Shown: in pieces, positions 8,351-18,436 of the stretch
How positions within the stretch are numbered: position 1 is the first letter of the stretch
Layout: the number at the start of each line of letters is the position of its first letter
Assembly (NCBI RefSeq): GCF_002847285.1
Contig: NZ_CP025407.1
Coordinates: forward strand, 1,550,001 to 1,614,000
Direction: 5' to 3'
Length of the DNA: 64,000 bases
From: Streptomyces sp. CMB-StM0423
Lineage (GTDB): Bacteria; Actinomycetota; Actinomycetes; Streptomycetales; Streptomycetaceae
Notes under the pieces: generated by a model
What the model was told of the DNA's origin: nothing
What the model saw: only the letters and a program-made list of their open reading frames with translations
The model's database searches: none
Translations under genes and position numbers: made by a program

Positions 8351-8682
8351 CGCGGCTCTCCTTCCAGTTCCGCCCGGACCTGGTCGGTCAAGGGGTCGAG
8401 CCGATTGGCGGCGTAGCGCAGATAACTGGCGCAGACCGTCACGACGACCACGAACGTCAGGAACATGAAAAGCAGCCCGACGTTCACGGGGCCGCCTATC
8501 TCCTGCCGGAAGAATCCGGGGGCGAATGCGGCCAGCGACGTCCCGGTGAACCACCATCCGAAGAAGAGGACGCTCGCCCGGATGAGAAAGGAATTCGTCT
8601 TACGCTGCAGGGTTTTGAACCCGGCGCTGCCGTGTACGGCGACATAGCGGTCGCCGCCCGCCGGCGAGTCCGTCGAACTCAT
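8347..8682 (-). CDS. DUF485 membrane partner of the symporter
   Basis: A 111-residue protein with two transmembrane segments (about residues 32-54 and 66-90). It is the DUF485/YjcH type almost always encoded with ActP-like SSS permeases. An ideal AAGGAGGTGTC site precedes the ATG. It overlaps the symporter start by 4 bases. A 188-bp gap to the upstream SDR gene may hold a promoter; I found no copy of the cluster palindrome in it. Confidence 0.85.
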   Translation of the reverse strand: MSSTDSPAGGDRYVAVHGSAGFKTLQRKTNSFLIRASVLFFGWWFTGTSLAAFAPGFFRQEIGGPVNVGLLFMFLTFVVVVTVCASYLRYAANRLDPLTDQVRAELEGEPR

Positions 8683-8870
8683 GACACCTCCTTGACAGGG
8701 ACGCCGGGACGCGGACGTCCTGACGTGGCGGTCACACTGCATTCTCGGGCGTCGTGCACCGGCGGGCATGACCCATTCACGCGGTCTTCCGGCGCGGTAC
8801 GCGAATTGGCGTGACCGCGCGGCGGATTCACGTGTTCGGGGGGCTTCTCCGAAATACGGGAGAGGCGGCG

Positions 8871-9572
8871 TCAGAGGAGGACGTCGCCGCCGTCGATGTT
8901 CAGGTTGACGCCGTTGATCGCGCGGTTCTCCAGCAGGAACGTGATCGCGTGGGTGCAGTCGCGCATCGTCACCGGCCGCTTGGTGAGGGCCTTTTCCTCC
9001 GCGGCGGCGCGCGCGGCCGGCTTGTCGCTCCAGAACGGGGTGTCGGCGACGATGCTCGGGTGCAGGGCGTTGACGCGGATCGGCGACAGCTCGAACGCCA
9101 GGGTCCGCACCAGCGCGGCGATGCCGCCGTTGGCGGTGGTCACGGTGGTGGAGCCCGGGTACGGGCGGTGGCTGGCCAGGCCGCCGAGCAGGACGGCCGC
9201 GCCGTGGTCCGGCATCCGGGGGGCGAGGGCGTGCAGGACGGCGGTGTAGCCGGTGAGCTTCACCGTGAGCAGCCGGGTGGCGTCCGCGGGGCGGTAGTCG
9301 CGCACGGTGTTGCGGTCCCGGTCGAGCGCGGTGAGCACCAGGTGGTCGGCGTGCTCGACGCCGGCCAGCGCGGCGATGGCGGCCTCGGGGTCCGCCAGGT
9401 CGAGCGCGAGCCCGCGGGTGCGGCCGCCGATCTCGTCGGCGGCGGCCTTGGTGCGGTCCTCGCCGCGGCCGGTGATGACGACGTCGCTGCCGCGGTCGGC
9501 GCAGGTCTGGGCGAAGTGCCGCCCGATGCCCGACGTTCCGCCGACGACGACGACGTGAGTGCGGTCCGACAC
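8871..9572 (-). CDS. Atypical short-chain dehydrogenase/reductase
   Basis: A 233-residue Rossmann-fold protein. The cofactor motif [12 protein letters not shown] is intact near the N-terminus and GGDVLL ends the chain. The usual catalytic YxxxK is absent: where the tyrosine and lysine are expected the sequence reads [14 protein letters not shown]. It may therefore bind NAD(P)H but use other residues, or have lost oxidoreductase activity. GTG 9572 is the start that puts the nucleotide-binding strand at the N-terminus; its ribosome site is modest (AAGGGA). It sits 41 bp after the EntA-like gene as the apparent last gene of the main operon. Confidence 0.75.
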   Translation of the reverse strand: MSDRTHVVVVGGTSGIGRHFAQTCADRGSDVVITGRGEDRTKAAADEIGGRTRGLALDLADPEAAIAALAGVEHADHLVLTALDRDRNTVRDYRPADATRLLTVKLTGYTAVLHALAPRMPDHGAAVLLGGLASHRPYPGSTTVTTANGGIAALVRTLAFELSPIRVNALHPSIVADTPFWSDKPAARAAAEEKALTKRPVTMRDCTHAITFLLENRAINGVNLNIDGGDVLL

Positions 9573-9613
9573 GGTGGTGTTCCCTTCCTCGGGGGCCGGT
9601 GGTGCCGGCGGCG

Positions 9614-10402
9614 TCAGACGTGCAGGGAGGCGCCGCCGTCCACGTACAAGTCGTGCATCGTGACATGGCCCGCCTGGTCGGAGACCAGATACGCGACGGC
9701 CTCGGCCACGTCCCGCGGCTGGGCGAGCTTGTGCAGCGGGATGCCCACGCGGTACTCGGCGGGCATGCCCTCGACGACCTCCCGCAGCTCCGGGTCGCCG
9801 TCGTGCATCGCGCGCAGCATGGGCGTGTCCGTCGAGCCGGGCGAGACGACGTTGCACCGGATGCCGTGGCCCGCGAGCTCCAGGCCGAGGCAGCGGGTGA
9901 ACTGGGCGGACGCGGCCTTGGAGGCGGCGTACGCGGCCATTTCGGTGCGCGGCACGCCCGCGGCGTTGGACGCCACCGTGACGATCGCGCCGCGCCCGCG
10001 GCGGATCATCCGCCGCGCCACCGCGCGGGAGACGTGGAACACGCCGCCCGCGTTGACCGCGAGGGTCTCCGCCCACTGCCGGTCCCGCAGCTCGACGACG
10101 CGGCCGGTGTGCATGACGCCGGCGGCGTTGACGAGGATGCCGACGGGCCCCAGCTCCTCCTCGACGCGCGCGACGGCCGCGTCCACCGCGGCGCTGTCGC
10201 GTACGTCGAGGTCGTAGCCGCGCGCCGGCACGCCCTCGGCGGCCAGCTTGGCGACGACCGTGGCGAGCTTCTCCGCGTTGCGGTCGGCCGCGGCGACGTG
10301 CGCGCCGGCGGCGGCCAGGGTCGTGGCCACGGCCGCGCCGATGCCCTGGGCCGCGCCGGTGACCAGGGCGACGGTCGACTCGATTCCGGTCAGTTCCATC
10401 AT
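9614..10402 (-). CDS. EntA-like 2,3-dihydro-2,3-dihydroxybenzoate dehydrogenase-type SDR
   Basis: A 262-residue classical SDR, strikingly like EntA/Dhb[14 protein letters not shown] for NAD binding, [24 protein letters not shown] with the catalytic Ser-Tyr-Lys, then the signature [21 protein letters not shown] and [19 protein letters not shown]. EntA oxidises a dihydrodiol of benzoate; relatives aromatise dihydro-hydroxyanthranilate. No isochorismate pathway genes are present, so here it more likely oxidises or reduces a cyclohexadiene/quinol form of the AHBA-derived ring (inference). The start overlaps the previous stop (TGATG). Two adjacent ATGs exist (10402 and 10399); the second has better spacing from GGAG. 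Confidence 0.85.
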   Translation of the reverse strand: MMELTGIESTVALVTGAAQGIGAAVATTLAAAGAHVAAADRNAEKLATVVAKLAAEGVPARGYDLDVRDSAAVDAAVARVEEELGPVGILVNAAGVMHTGRVVELRDRQWAETLAVNAGGVFHVSRAVARRMIRRGRGAIVTVASNAAGVPRTEMAAYAASKAASAQFTRCLGLELAGHGIRCNVVSPGSTDTPMLRAMHDGDPELREVVEGMPAEYRVGIPLHKLAQPRDVAEAVAYLVSDQAGHVTMHDLYVDGGASLHV

Positions 10403-11604
10403 CAGCTCCTGCCGGTCGTGGCGACTGCCTGCTCGGCGTCGTAGCCGAACAGCCACTGGTGCCGGTCCAGACCCGGTTCCGCCAGGGAGCCGGTGTCGCG
10501 GCGCCGCTGCGCGGCGCCGTCGGCCAGGTGGAAGGTCTCGGCGTTGGCGCGGGACTGACGCTGGATCCGGGTCGTACGGGGCAGTCGGAGCTGCTCGTAG
10601 CGGCGTACGGCGGCGCGCAGCTCGTCCCGGCCCGCGGCGGGTCCCGCGGCGGTGAGGCAGCGGGCGAGGACGACGGCGTCCTCGATCGCCTGGTTCGCTC
10701 CCTGGGCCTGGAACGGCAGCATCGGGTGGGCGGCGTCGCCGACGACGGCCACCCGGCCCCAGCCGAGCCGGTCGATGCCGTCGCGGTCATGCAGCGCCCA
10801 TCTGCTCACCGCCCCGGCCGCGTCGAGCAGCCGGGCGACGTCCTCGTGCCAGCCCTTGTACGCCTCCCGCAGCCCCTCGGCGTCGCCCCGCGCCGACCAC
10901 GACTCGACCTCCCAGGCGGCGGCGGGCACGGTGGCGCCGAAGCTGATCTGCCGGCCGCCCGAGACGGGGTAGCACACGCAGTGCTGGTCGGGGCCGAACC
11001 ACAGCCGCACCCGCGGCTCGCCGAGCAGATGGGGCACCCGCTCGGCGGGCACGAGGCCGCGGTAGATCGTCTGCCCCGAGTAGCGCGGCCAGTCGGCGAC
11101 GAACCACTCGCGCACCGCCGAGTGGATGCCGTCGGCGCCGACCACCGCGTCCGCCGCGACCGTCCGCCCGTCGGCCAGGTGCAGCCGCGCCTCCGCCTCG
11201 TCCTGCGTGACGGCGACCAGCCGGGCACCCAGGTGCAGCCGGTCCGGTGGCAGCCCGGACAGCAGCGCGGCGTGCAGGTCCGCGCGGTGCACGGTGTAGT
11301 ACGGCGCCCCGAAGCGGCGCAGGCACCTGTCGCCCAGCGGGGTGCGCTGGAGCATCAGACCGTCGTCCCAGCGCCGCATCTCGATCGCCTCGGGGGCGAC
11401 CGCGGCGGCCCGCAGCCGGTCGCCCAGGCCCAGGCGGTGCAGCAGCCTGGTCGCGTTGGGCGCGACCTGCACGCCCGCGCCGACCTCGGCCAGTTGCTCC
11501 GCCTGCTCGTAGACGTGGCACTCCGCCCCGCCGCGGCGCAGGGCGGCGGCGAAGGCGAGGCCGGCGATCCCGGCGCCGACGACGGCCACCCTCATCTGCG
11601 ACAT
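10402..11604 (-). CDS. Salicylate-hydroxylase-type FAD monooxygenase
   Basis: A 400-residue class A flavoprotein monooxygenase. The FAD motif [17 protein letters not shown] is at residues 9-25, [16 protein letters not shown] is mid-chain and [30 protein letters not shown] is the second FAD motif. Length and motifs fit the NahG/salicylate 1-hydroxylase branch, whose members hydroxylate ortho or ipso to a carboxylate, sometimes with decarboxylation. On a 3-amino-4-hydroxybenzoate-derived ring this could give an aminohydroquinone or install the oxygen for an epoxyquinone; in asukamycin biosynthesis the AHBA-derived ring is similarly oxidised by flavoproteins. GGAGG lies about 5 bases before the ATG. 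It is separated by 10 bp from the ligase gene. Confidence 0.85.
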   Translation of the reverse strand: MSQMRVAVVGAGIAGLAFAAALRRGGAECHVYEQAEQLAEVGAGVQVAPNATRLLHRLGLGDRLRAAAVAPEAIEMRRWDDGLMLQRTPLGDRCLRRFGAPYYTVHRADLHAALLSGLPPDRLHLGARLVAVTQDEAEARLHLADGRTVAADAVVGADGIHSAVREWFVADWPRYSGQTIYRGLVPAERVPHLLGEPRVRLWFGPDQHCVCYPVSGGRQISFGATVPAAAWEVESWSARGDAEGLREAYKGWHEDVARLLDAAGAVSRWALHDRDGIDRLGWGRVAVVGDAAHPMLPFQAQGANQAIEDAVVLARCLTAAGPAAGRDELRAAVRRYEQLRLPRTTRIQRQSRANAETFHLADGAAQRRRDTGSLAEPGLDRHQWLFGYDAEQAVATTGRS

Positions 11605-11614
11605 GCCTTCCTCC

Positions 11615-12934
11615 TCAGTAGTAGAGGAGCGCTTTGCTCCAGTCCTCGTCGGGGCCGAACAGGCTGCGCGGCTTGACCACGTCGGGCATGTTCGTGAGCG
11701 CCTCGCGCGGGATCAGCGATCCCGGGGGCAGCCCGGTGACGTCGGCGTCGACGCCGAACTCGGCGCGTACGGCGGCGGTGAGCGCAGCCTCGGCGTGCAC
11801 GCGGTGCTCGGGCGGCACCTCGATCTCGACGCGCAGCGAGACCGGTTCCGCGCGGGCGCGCCAGAAGCACACCCCGTAGGTGTCGGGGAGGGAGAAGACG
11901 ACCTCCTCCAGCCGGTGCTGGGTGATCCGCGCGTCGCCGACGCGGTGGCCGAAGGCGGCCCGGCCGAGGACGCGGACGGTGGGCAGGTGCCAGCCGCAGT
12001 CGCAGTCGTCGTACGAGACCTCGACGTCGTCCTCCAGGTTGTAGCGCAGCAGCGGCATCGCCTCGCGGTACAGCGGGGTGACGACGAGCTGCCCGGCGCC
12101 CTCGGCGGCGACGCGCCCGGTCTCCGGGTCGTACACCTCGAACAGCGCCCGGTCGGCCCAGAGATGCATGCGCCCGTACTCGCACTCGCCGGCGAGGCTG
12201 CCGGTCTCGGTGGAGCCGTACTCCTCGATCACCGGCACCCCCCACAGCCGGCTGATCCGCCGGCGGCGGGGGGTCGTCAGCGGCTCGCCGCCGACGAACA
12301 GCGCGCGCAGCGCGGGGAAGTCGGCGCCCGGGCGGTGGCCCGCGGCGGTGGCGGCGGCGGCCCAGATGAGGCATTCGGTCGGCACCGACCAGGTGAGGGT
12401 GACGTCCAGGTCGTGCAGGGTACGCACCACGCGGGCGTACGGCATGGCCAGTGACCGGTTGTCGCCGGGCACGACGGTGGCGCCGTGCAGCCGGGCGGCG
12501 GCGTGCGCGAGGTGGCCGGTGAGCAGCAGCGCGTACGGGGTGCGTACCAGGAAGACGTCCGCGGCGGAGATGCCGATCCACTTGCGGGCGAAGCGCTCGG
12601 CGAGGTCGAGCCAGTCCTCCTGGGTGTAGTACGAGGGCGTGGGCCGGCCGGCGGTGCCGCTCGACTCGTGGTACGTCGCCAGGCGTTCCTTCGGGACGCC
12701 GAGCATGCCGTACGGGTAGTTGTCCCGCAGGTCCTGCTTGGTCGTCAGCGGCAGGTCCGCGAGGTCGGCGGCGGTCGCGGGCAGGGTGGCGGCGCCGGCC
12801 AGGCGGGGCCCGTAGAAGGCCGAGCGGGCGGCCCAGGCGACGGTCTGCGGAAGCTGCTTCTCCTGCAGTCCGCGCAGTTCCCCGGGGCCGTTCCACTGGC
12901 CGATGTGCGGCAGGTTCGCCGGTGCGTCGGTCAC
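11615..12934 (-). CDS. PaaK-like adenylate-forming ligase (aryl-AMP/CoA ligase)
   Basis: The protein has 439 residues, the length of phenylacetate-CoA ligase family enzymes. Visible motifs are the phosphate-binding ESSGTAGRPTPS (about residue 90), FVGGEPLT, and the core IEEYGSTETGSLAGEC. These enzymes activate aryl acids as AMP esters and often pass them to CoA or directly to an amine or phenol. GTG 12934 overlaps the amidohydrolase stop by 4 bases (GTGA) behind GGAGGAG. A ligase paired with an amidohydrolase is the arrangement that builds benzoxazoles in the nataxazole pathway, so activation of 3,4-AHBA or a partner acid is the favoured hypothesis; simple amide or CoA-ester formation is the alternative. 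Confidence 0.8.
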   Translation of the reverse strand: MTDAPANLPHIGQWNGPGELRGLQEKQLPQTVAWAARSAFYGPRLAGAATLPATAADLADLPLTTKQDLRDNYPYGMLGVPKERLATYHESSGTAGRPTPSYYTQEDWLDLAERFARKWIGISAADVFLVRTPYALLLTGHLAHAAARLHGATVVPGDNRSLAMPYARVVRTLHDLDVTLTWSVPTECLIWAAAATAAGHRPGADFPALRALFVGGEPLTTPRRRRISRLWGVPVIEEYGSTETGSLAGECEYGRMHLWADRALFEVYDPETGRVAAEGAGQLVVTPLYREAMPLLRYNLEDDVEVSYDDCDCGWHLPTVRVLGRAAFGHRVGDARITQHRLEEVVFSLPDTYGVCFWRARAEPVSLRVEIEVPPEHRVHAEAALTAAVRAEFGVDADVTGLPPGSLIPREALTNMPDVVKPRSLFGPDEDWSKALLYY

Positions 12935-13692
12935 GGTTTCTCCTCCCCCAGTAGTCGGTGTGCGTTCTCCCAGGCGATCTGCCGCCAGTCCGCGGGCGTG
13001 GTGGCGATCGCCGTGAACTTGGCGAGTTCCACGGCCGGGTGCTGGAGCGGGTACTCGGAGCCGAACACCACGCGCGCGGCACCCAGCCGGTCGATCGCCG
13101 CCTCGGCCACGCAGGTGTAGCCGCCGGAGGTCTCCAGCAGGATGTTGGGCTCGTCGCGGATCAGGGCGAGGGCGTGGAAGTCGATGTTGCCGATGCCGCT
13201 GTGCCCGAGCACGAAGTCGGTTTGCGGGAACCGGCGGGCCAGGGAGACGAGGTCGGCGACGCCCGCGCCGGGGCGGGCGAGGCACACGGTGTAGACGGGG
13301 TGGCCGTTGTCGGCGGCCACCTCCACCAGGGCGGTCACGCGCGGGTCGGTGAGCGCCACGCCGTGCACCGCGGGCGAGACCTCCAGGCCGCGGAACTCCG
13401 CCGCCCGCTCCCGGTACGCGCCGGGCGGGCGGTGCGGGTTGGCGAACCAGAACGGCACCAGCCGCCTGTCAGTACCCGCGCAGGCCGCCAGCACGGCGTC
13501 GTTGTCGGCGTCGGTCTCGACGTGCCCGCCGTCGGTCAACTGCCGGGCGAGCGTGTCGAGGTCGATCGTGCCGCCGGCGCAGACCACCGCGCGCGCCAGG
13601 CCGCAGTCGTCCAGCGCCGCCAGCAGCCGCGCGGCGGCGCCCGGCCGGGGCGCGAGGCGTACGTGGAAGTCCAGCACGGGCTGTGCGGTCAT
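12931..13692 (-). CDS. Amidohydrolase-2 family TIM-barrel protein
   Basis: A 253-residue protein of the amidohydrolase_2 (ACMSD-like) group. The N-terminal metal motif is degenerate: VLDFHVRL keeps one His where the family has HxH. FVLGHSGIGNIDFHALAL supplies a middle His and FGSEYPLQH stands where FGSDYP is usual (Asp to Glu). Metal-dependent hydrolysis may be altered. In nataxazole biosynthesis a member of this superfamily acts with an acyl-AMP ligase to close the oxazole ring. Translational coupling to the adjacent ligase (4-base overlap) supports a joint step here. It starts 11 bp after the cyclase gene. Confidence 0.75.
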   Translation of the reverse strand: MTAQPVLDFHVRLAPRPGAAARLLAALDDCGLARAVVCAGGTIDLDTLARQLTDGGHVETDADNDAVLAACAGTDRRLVPFWFANPHRPPGAYRERAAEFRGLEVSPAVHGVALTDPRVTALVEVAADNGHPVYTVCLARPGAGVADLVSLARRFPQTDFVLGHSGIGNIDFHALALIRDEPNILLETSGGYTCVAEAAIDRLGAARVVFGSEYPLQHPAVELAKFTAIATTPADWRQIAWENAHRLLGEEKP

Positions 13693-13703
13693 CGCGGCCC
13701 CGC

Positions 13704-14807
13704 TCACTTCTCGATGCAGAACTCGTCGATGGGGTAGCCGACGTGCCGCTGCTCGACGGGCAGGTACCCGAGCACCTTCGTGCCGGGGGTCAGGTCGGTG
13801 ACATTGAGCACCTCGCCGCCGGGCCCGAGGACCCGTACGTGCCAGTCGTCCTGCACGATGAGGTTGACCGTCACCCCGGACGGCGCGACCGCGTCGATGG
13901 CGAGCAGCGGCCGCGTCTCGATCTTGACCCGGCCCACGGTGACCACGCGGGTCTTGCCCGCGGAGTCCACGGCGAGCACCTTGCCGCCGGAGGACAGCTC
14001 GCTGAGGTAGTTGGTGCGGCCCTCGGCCGAGAGCGTGTACGAGTGCAGCGCGCCGGCGTTGACGCGGAACGGGCGGGTCGGCATGTACGGCAGCGGATGG
14101 GTCTCGCTGCAGCACAGAATCATGCCGGTGGAGTGCGAGCCGACGAGGATGCCCTCGTCCAGCCGGAAGTTGGTGCAGGTGTCCACGCACGCCCGCTCAC
14201 CCATGCCGACCCGGCGGATGCCGGTGATCTCCAGCTCCACCAGCGACAGGTCCGCCGCCTGCGTGACCGCGGCGGCCTTCAGCTCGGTGGCCTCGCCGGG
14301 CGCGCGCGGGGCGAGCATCACGCCGTCGGAGCCGTGTTCGAGGACGCCGAAGACGATCTCCGCCTCCTCCACGTCGGCGACCCGGGTGACGATGCTGCCC
14401 TCGGCCCCGGCCGCGGCGGCGAGCACGATCTCCAGCGGGATCTTCGTGGGGTCGCGGAAGTCCAGCAGGCTCCACCGGTCGTGGCGCGCGGCCCGGCAGG
14501 CGTCGTCCAGGCTGGCGGCGTCGGTGATCTCGACGTAGCGGCCGAACTCCACGCCGGCGTGGGCGTGGGCGAGTGCGGCGGGGTCGCCGTGGCGGGCGGG
14601 ATCGACGATGACGAGGTCGGCGGGCTCCAGCTTCTCCGGCAGCGGCCTGCCGAGCGGGAAGAGCACTTTCTTCACCGTCGGGGGCAGCGGCTCCAGGTCG
14701 GCGGGGTCGGCGGCCACGATGGCGTCGACCCGCTGGTGGATGGCTTCTTCGACGATGGCCTCCTTGGCCCCGTCGGCGGCACGGATGTCCAGCCAGCACA
14801 GCTTCAC
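13704..14807 (-). CDS. griH: 3-dehydroquinate synthase II-type cyclase (3,4-AHBA synthase)
   Basis: A 367-residue member of the 3-dehydroquinate synthase II family (archaeal AroB', GriH). The family-specific block is plain: VGMGERACVDTCTNFRLDEGILVGSHS, then PYMPTRPFRVNAGALHSYTL and RTNYLSELSSGGKVLAVD. In Streptomyces griseus, GriH converts the C7 phosphate made by GriI into 3-amino-4-hydroxybenzoate. The gene lies directly after the GriI-type aldolase, as in grixazone and similar 3,4-AHBA clusters, which favours AHBA over a shikimate role. The GTG start has GAGGAGAG upstream. Confidence is high for the family and good for the product. Confidence 0.88.
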   Translation of the reverse strand: MKLCWLDIRAADGAKEAIVEEAIHQRVDAIVAADPADLEPLPPTVKKVLFPLGRPLPEKLEPADLVIVDPARHGDPAALAHAHAGVEFGRYVEITDAASLDDACRAARHDRWSLLDFRDPTKIPLEIVLAAAAGAEGSIVTRVADVEEAEIVFGVLEHGSDGVMLAPRAPGEATELKAAAVTQAADLSLVELEITGIRRVGMGERACVDTCTNFRLDEGILVGSHSTGMILCCSETHPLPYMPTRPFRVNAGALHSYTLSAEGRTNYLSELSSGGKVLAVDSAGKTRVVTVGRVKIETRPLLAIDAVAPSGVTVNLIVQDDWHVRVLGPGGEVLNVTDLTPGTKVLGYLPVEQRHVGYPIDEFCIEK

Positions 14808-14861
14808 GGATCTCTCCTCAGAGCGGTCGGTCGGCGGGGATCGGGCGGAACGGGCGGGGCG

Positions 14862-15725
14862 TCACGGGGTGAGCGCGAGCCGGTCTCCCCCGCCGGCCAC
14901 GCCCTCATTGGCGGGGGTACCCCCACTGATGCCGGTACGCCCCGGAGGCGGCACGGCCGTGTGCACCAGCCGGGCGATCGACGCGGCCATCCGGCCGGGC
15001 TTCTCGGCCTGGAAGACGTTGCGCCCCATCGCCACCCCGGCCGCGCCGCCGCGCAGCGCGTCGGAGACGAACGACAGCACGGCGTCCGGGTCGGCCGCGC
15101 GCGGGCCGCCGGCCACGATCACCGGGATCGGGCAGGCCCGTACGACGTCGGCCATCTCCTCTGGCGTGCCCGCGTAGTCGGTCTTGACGACGTCGGCGCC
15201 GAGGTCGGCGGCGAGCAGCGCGGCGTGCGCCACCAGGTCCGGCGCGTGCGCGTCACCGATCTCCGGCCCGCGGGCGTAGACCATGGCCAGCAGCGGTACG
15301 TTCCAGCGGTCGCACTCCCCCGCCACCGCGGCCAGGTCGGCGACCTGCCGGGCCTCCTGGCGGGAGCCGAGGTTGACGTGCACGCTGACGGCGTCCGCGC
15401 CCGCCCGCAGCGCCTCCTCGACGTGCGCGACCAGGTACTTGGCGTCCGGATCCGGGGCGTGCCTGGTGCTCGCGTTCAGATGCAGGATCAGCGACATGCC
15501 GCCGAACCAGCCGTGGTCGAGGTGGCGCAGCGTGCCCTTGTGCAGCACGACGGCGTCGACGCCGGTGCCGGCCAGCTCGCCCAGCAGCGGGTCCAGCTCG
15601 CCCGGGCGCAGCGGCCCGTCGGTGACGGAGTGGTCGAGGGGGACGACGAGCAGCCGCCCGTCGCCGTGCCGGAAGAGGCGTCGCAGGCGCAGCCCGCGGC
15701 CGAAAGAAGCGTGGAGTAGAGCCAC
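14862..15725 (-). CDS. griI: DhnA/GriI-type class I aldolase (3,4-AHBA pathway)
   Basis: A 287-residue class I aldolase of the DhnA/FbaB family. LLVVPLDHSVTDGP is near the N-terminus, LGADVVKTDYAGTPEEM contains the Schiff-base lysine, and PVIVAGGPRA and AAGVAMGRNVFQ form the phosphate-binding end of the barrel. GriI joins L-aspartate 4-semialdehyde to dihydroxyacetone phosphate, the committed step to 3,4-AHBA. The upstream aspartokinase and downstream GriH-type cyclase fit this exactly. The C-terminal 25 or so residues (GGTPANEGVAGGG region) lie beyond the normal fold and are encoded by a repeat element also found in the LAL regulator gene. The GTG start has a modest GAGG 10 bases upstream. 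Confidence 0.88.
   Translation of the reverse strand: MALLHASFGRGLRLRRLFRHGDGRLLVVPLDHSVTDGPLRPGELDPLLGELAGTGVDAVVLHKGTLRHLDHGWFGGMSLILHLNASTRHAPDPDAKYLVAHVEEALRAGADAVSVHVNLGSRQEARQVADLAAVAGECDRWNVPLLAMVYARGPEIGDAHAPDLVAHAALLAADLGADVVKTDYAGTPEEMADVVRACPIPVIVAGGPRAADPDAVLSFVSDALRGGAAGVAMGRNVFQAEKPGRMAASIARLVHTAVPPPGRTGISGGTPANEGVAGGGDRLALTP
14885..14926 (-). repeat. Palindromic repeat element, copy in the aldolase gene
   Basis: A 42-bp element containing the 12-bp palindrome GGGGGTACCCCC. It matches the copy at 20461-20502 at about 37 of 42 positions. It is read in frame as part of the aldolase C-terminus. Confidence 0.75.
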
Positions 15726-15741
15726 TTGTGTCCTGCCTCTC

Positions 15742-17013
<1,272 letters not shown>

Positions 17014-17076
17014 CGCCGTTTCACCGCCTTCGTCGACCCGGTATGGCACGACAGTAAGCGCGGCTTTCTTCCCGGC

Positions 17077-17098
17077 CCACTACTCGCCCGGGTAGTGG
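17077..17098. promoter_or_regulatory. Cluster operator, copy 2
   Basis: Half-sites CCACTACTCG and CGGGTAGTGG are separated by 2 bp, 64 bp upstream of the aspartokinase start. The site is in the same intergenic region as the histidine kinase operator but has a different spacing. Confidence 0.7.
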
Positions 17099-17227
17099 CG
17101 TCGAATTCAGTGGGTCACGCCATGGCGAACGGGCGTTACCGCGAACACGCGATGGCGGCACCGCGCTGCACCGTATTGCGGCCCGCGGGAATTCGCCGGG
17201 TGCCGCGGCCGCCGTACCGCCCGTCAA

Positions 17228-17247
17228 ACTACTGTGTCCGCGGTAGT
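17228..17247. promoter_or_regulatory. Two-component-type operator, copy 1
   Basis: ACTACTG-N6-CGGTAGT lies 47 bp upstream of the histidine kinase start. It has the same architecture as the sites at 27484-27503 and 28068-28087. It is a plausible autoregulatory site of the adjacent NarL-type response regulator. Confidence 0.55.
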
Positions 17248-17293
17248 CGGATTGTCCTCCGCAAGCAGTACTCGGATGCCGGGAACTGCGGTT

Positions 17294-18436
17294 ATGGTGC
17301 TCGGTATGAGCGCCCGGCTGTCCAAGGTCTGGGCCCGGGCGAGAAGCCTGGTGATCGCGGTCTGTGTGGCGGCCGTGCTCCTGATCACCGCGCTCTCCGG
17401 GGACCATGCCGCCACGAAACTCGACCTGCTCGGCTACGGGCTGCTGGTGACCAGCGGCCTCGCGCTGGCCGGCAGCGCACGCGCCCCCGTGCCGATCCTC
17501 GCCGTGACCGCGCTGTGCGTGGTGGGCTACAACGCGGCAGGTTTCGACGTGCCCGCCGTGGCCTACCTGTTCGCCGTCTACGCCGCCGTGCGCTCCGGGC
17601 ACCGGATCGTCACGGTCGGGGTGAGCGTCGGGCTGGTGCTCAGCCTCCCGTACGCCGTGATGGCCTACCCGGGCGACGGCGCGGGCGACGCCTACGCGCA
17701 GGCCCGCGGCGTGCTCGAACTCGCCTGGCTGGTCGCCGCGGGCGCCGCGGGCGAGGCGCTGCGGCAGGCCACGCAGCGGGCGGACGAGGCCGAGCGCACC
17801 CGGGAGGAGACCGCCCGGCTGCGCGCGAGCGAGGAACGGCTGCACATAGCGCGGGAGTTGCACGACTCGCTCACCCACCAGATCTCCATCATCAAGGTGC
17901 AGTCCGAGGTCGCCGTCCATCTGGCGCGCAAGCGCGGCGAGGACGTCCCCGAGTCGCTGCTCGCCATCCAGGAGGCGGGCCGGGAGGCGACCCGGGAGCT
18001 GCGCGCGACGCTGGAGACGCTGCGCGACGACGAGGAACAGGCCCCGGCGCACGGGCTCGACCGGGTGCCGGAGCTGGTGGAGCGCACCCACGGGATAGGG
18101 CTGCACACGACGCTCACCATCGAGGGGCAGCGGCACGAGGTGCCCGAGGCGGTGGGCCGTACCGCCTACCGCATCGTGCAGGAGTCGCTGACCAACACCG
18201 CCCGGCACGCCGCGGCCTCCACCGCCTCGATCCGTATCTCCTACCGCCCCGACGCCCTCGCCATCCGCATCGACGACGACGGGACCGCCCGGCCGGGCAC
18301 CGCGCCCAAGCCCGGCGTCGGCCTGCTGGGGATGCGCGAGCGCGTCGCCGCCCTCGGCGGCAGCCTGCGCGCAGAGCCGCGCACCGAGGGCGGCTTCACC
18401 GTCCAGGCCGAACTACCCGTGGCGAGAATCCCGTGA
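17294..18436 (+). CDS. NarL-class sensor histidine kinase
   Basis: The protein has 380 residues. Four or five transmembrane helices occupy residues 15-160, then a coiled linker (QRADEAERTREETARLRASEER). The HisKA_3 phospho-acceptor is in HIARELHDSLTHQISIIKVQ and a HATPase domain is near the C-terminus (YRIVQESLTNTARHA, PGVGLLGMRERVAALGGSL). It would phosphorylate the response regulator whose GTG overlaps its stop by 4 bases. The start is uncertain: ATG 17294 has GGGAA 8 bases upstream; ATG 17306 is also possible. It is divergent from the aspartokinase operon and probably regulates part of this cluster. Confidence 0.85.
   Translation: MVLGMSARLSKVWARARSLVIAVCVAAVLLITALSGDHAATKLDLLGYGLLVTSGLALAGSARAPVPILAVTALCVVGYNAAGFDVPAVAYLFAVYAAVRSGHRIVTVGVSVGLVLSLPYAVMAYPGDGAGDAYAQARGVLELAWLVAAGAAGEALRQATQRADEAERTREETARLRASEERLHIARELHDSLTHQISIIKVQSEVAVHLARKRGEDVPESLLAIQEAGREATRELRATLETLRDDEEQAPAHGLDRVPELVERTHGIGLHTTLTIEGQRHEVPEAVGRTAYRIVQESLTNTARHAAASTASIRISYRPDALAIRIDDDGTARPGTAPKPGVGLLGMRERVAALGGSLRAEPRTEGGFTVQAELPVARIP

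Noticed and set aside
9614..10402. Evidence for a catecholate siderophore cluster (EntA homologue)
   Set aside because: No isochorismate synthase, isochorismatase, EntE-type ligase or NRPS is nearby. The GriI/GriH context explains the gene better.
13704..14807. Shikimate-pathway 3-dehydroquinate synthase
   Set aside because: Pairing with the GriI-type aldolase and aspartokinase, and the tailoring genes downstream, fits 3,4-AHBA formation. Actinomycetes normally use the classical AroB for shikimate.
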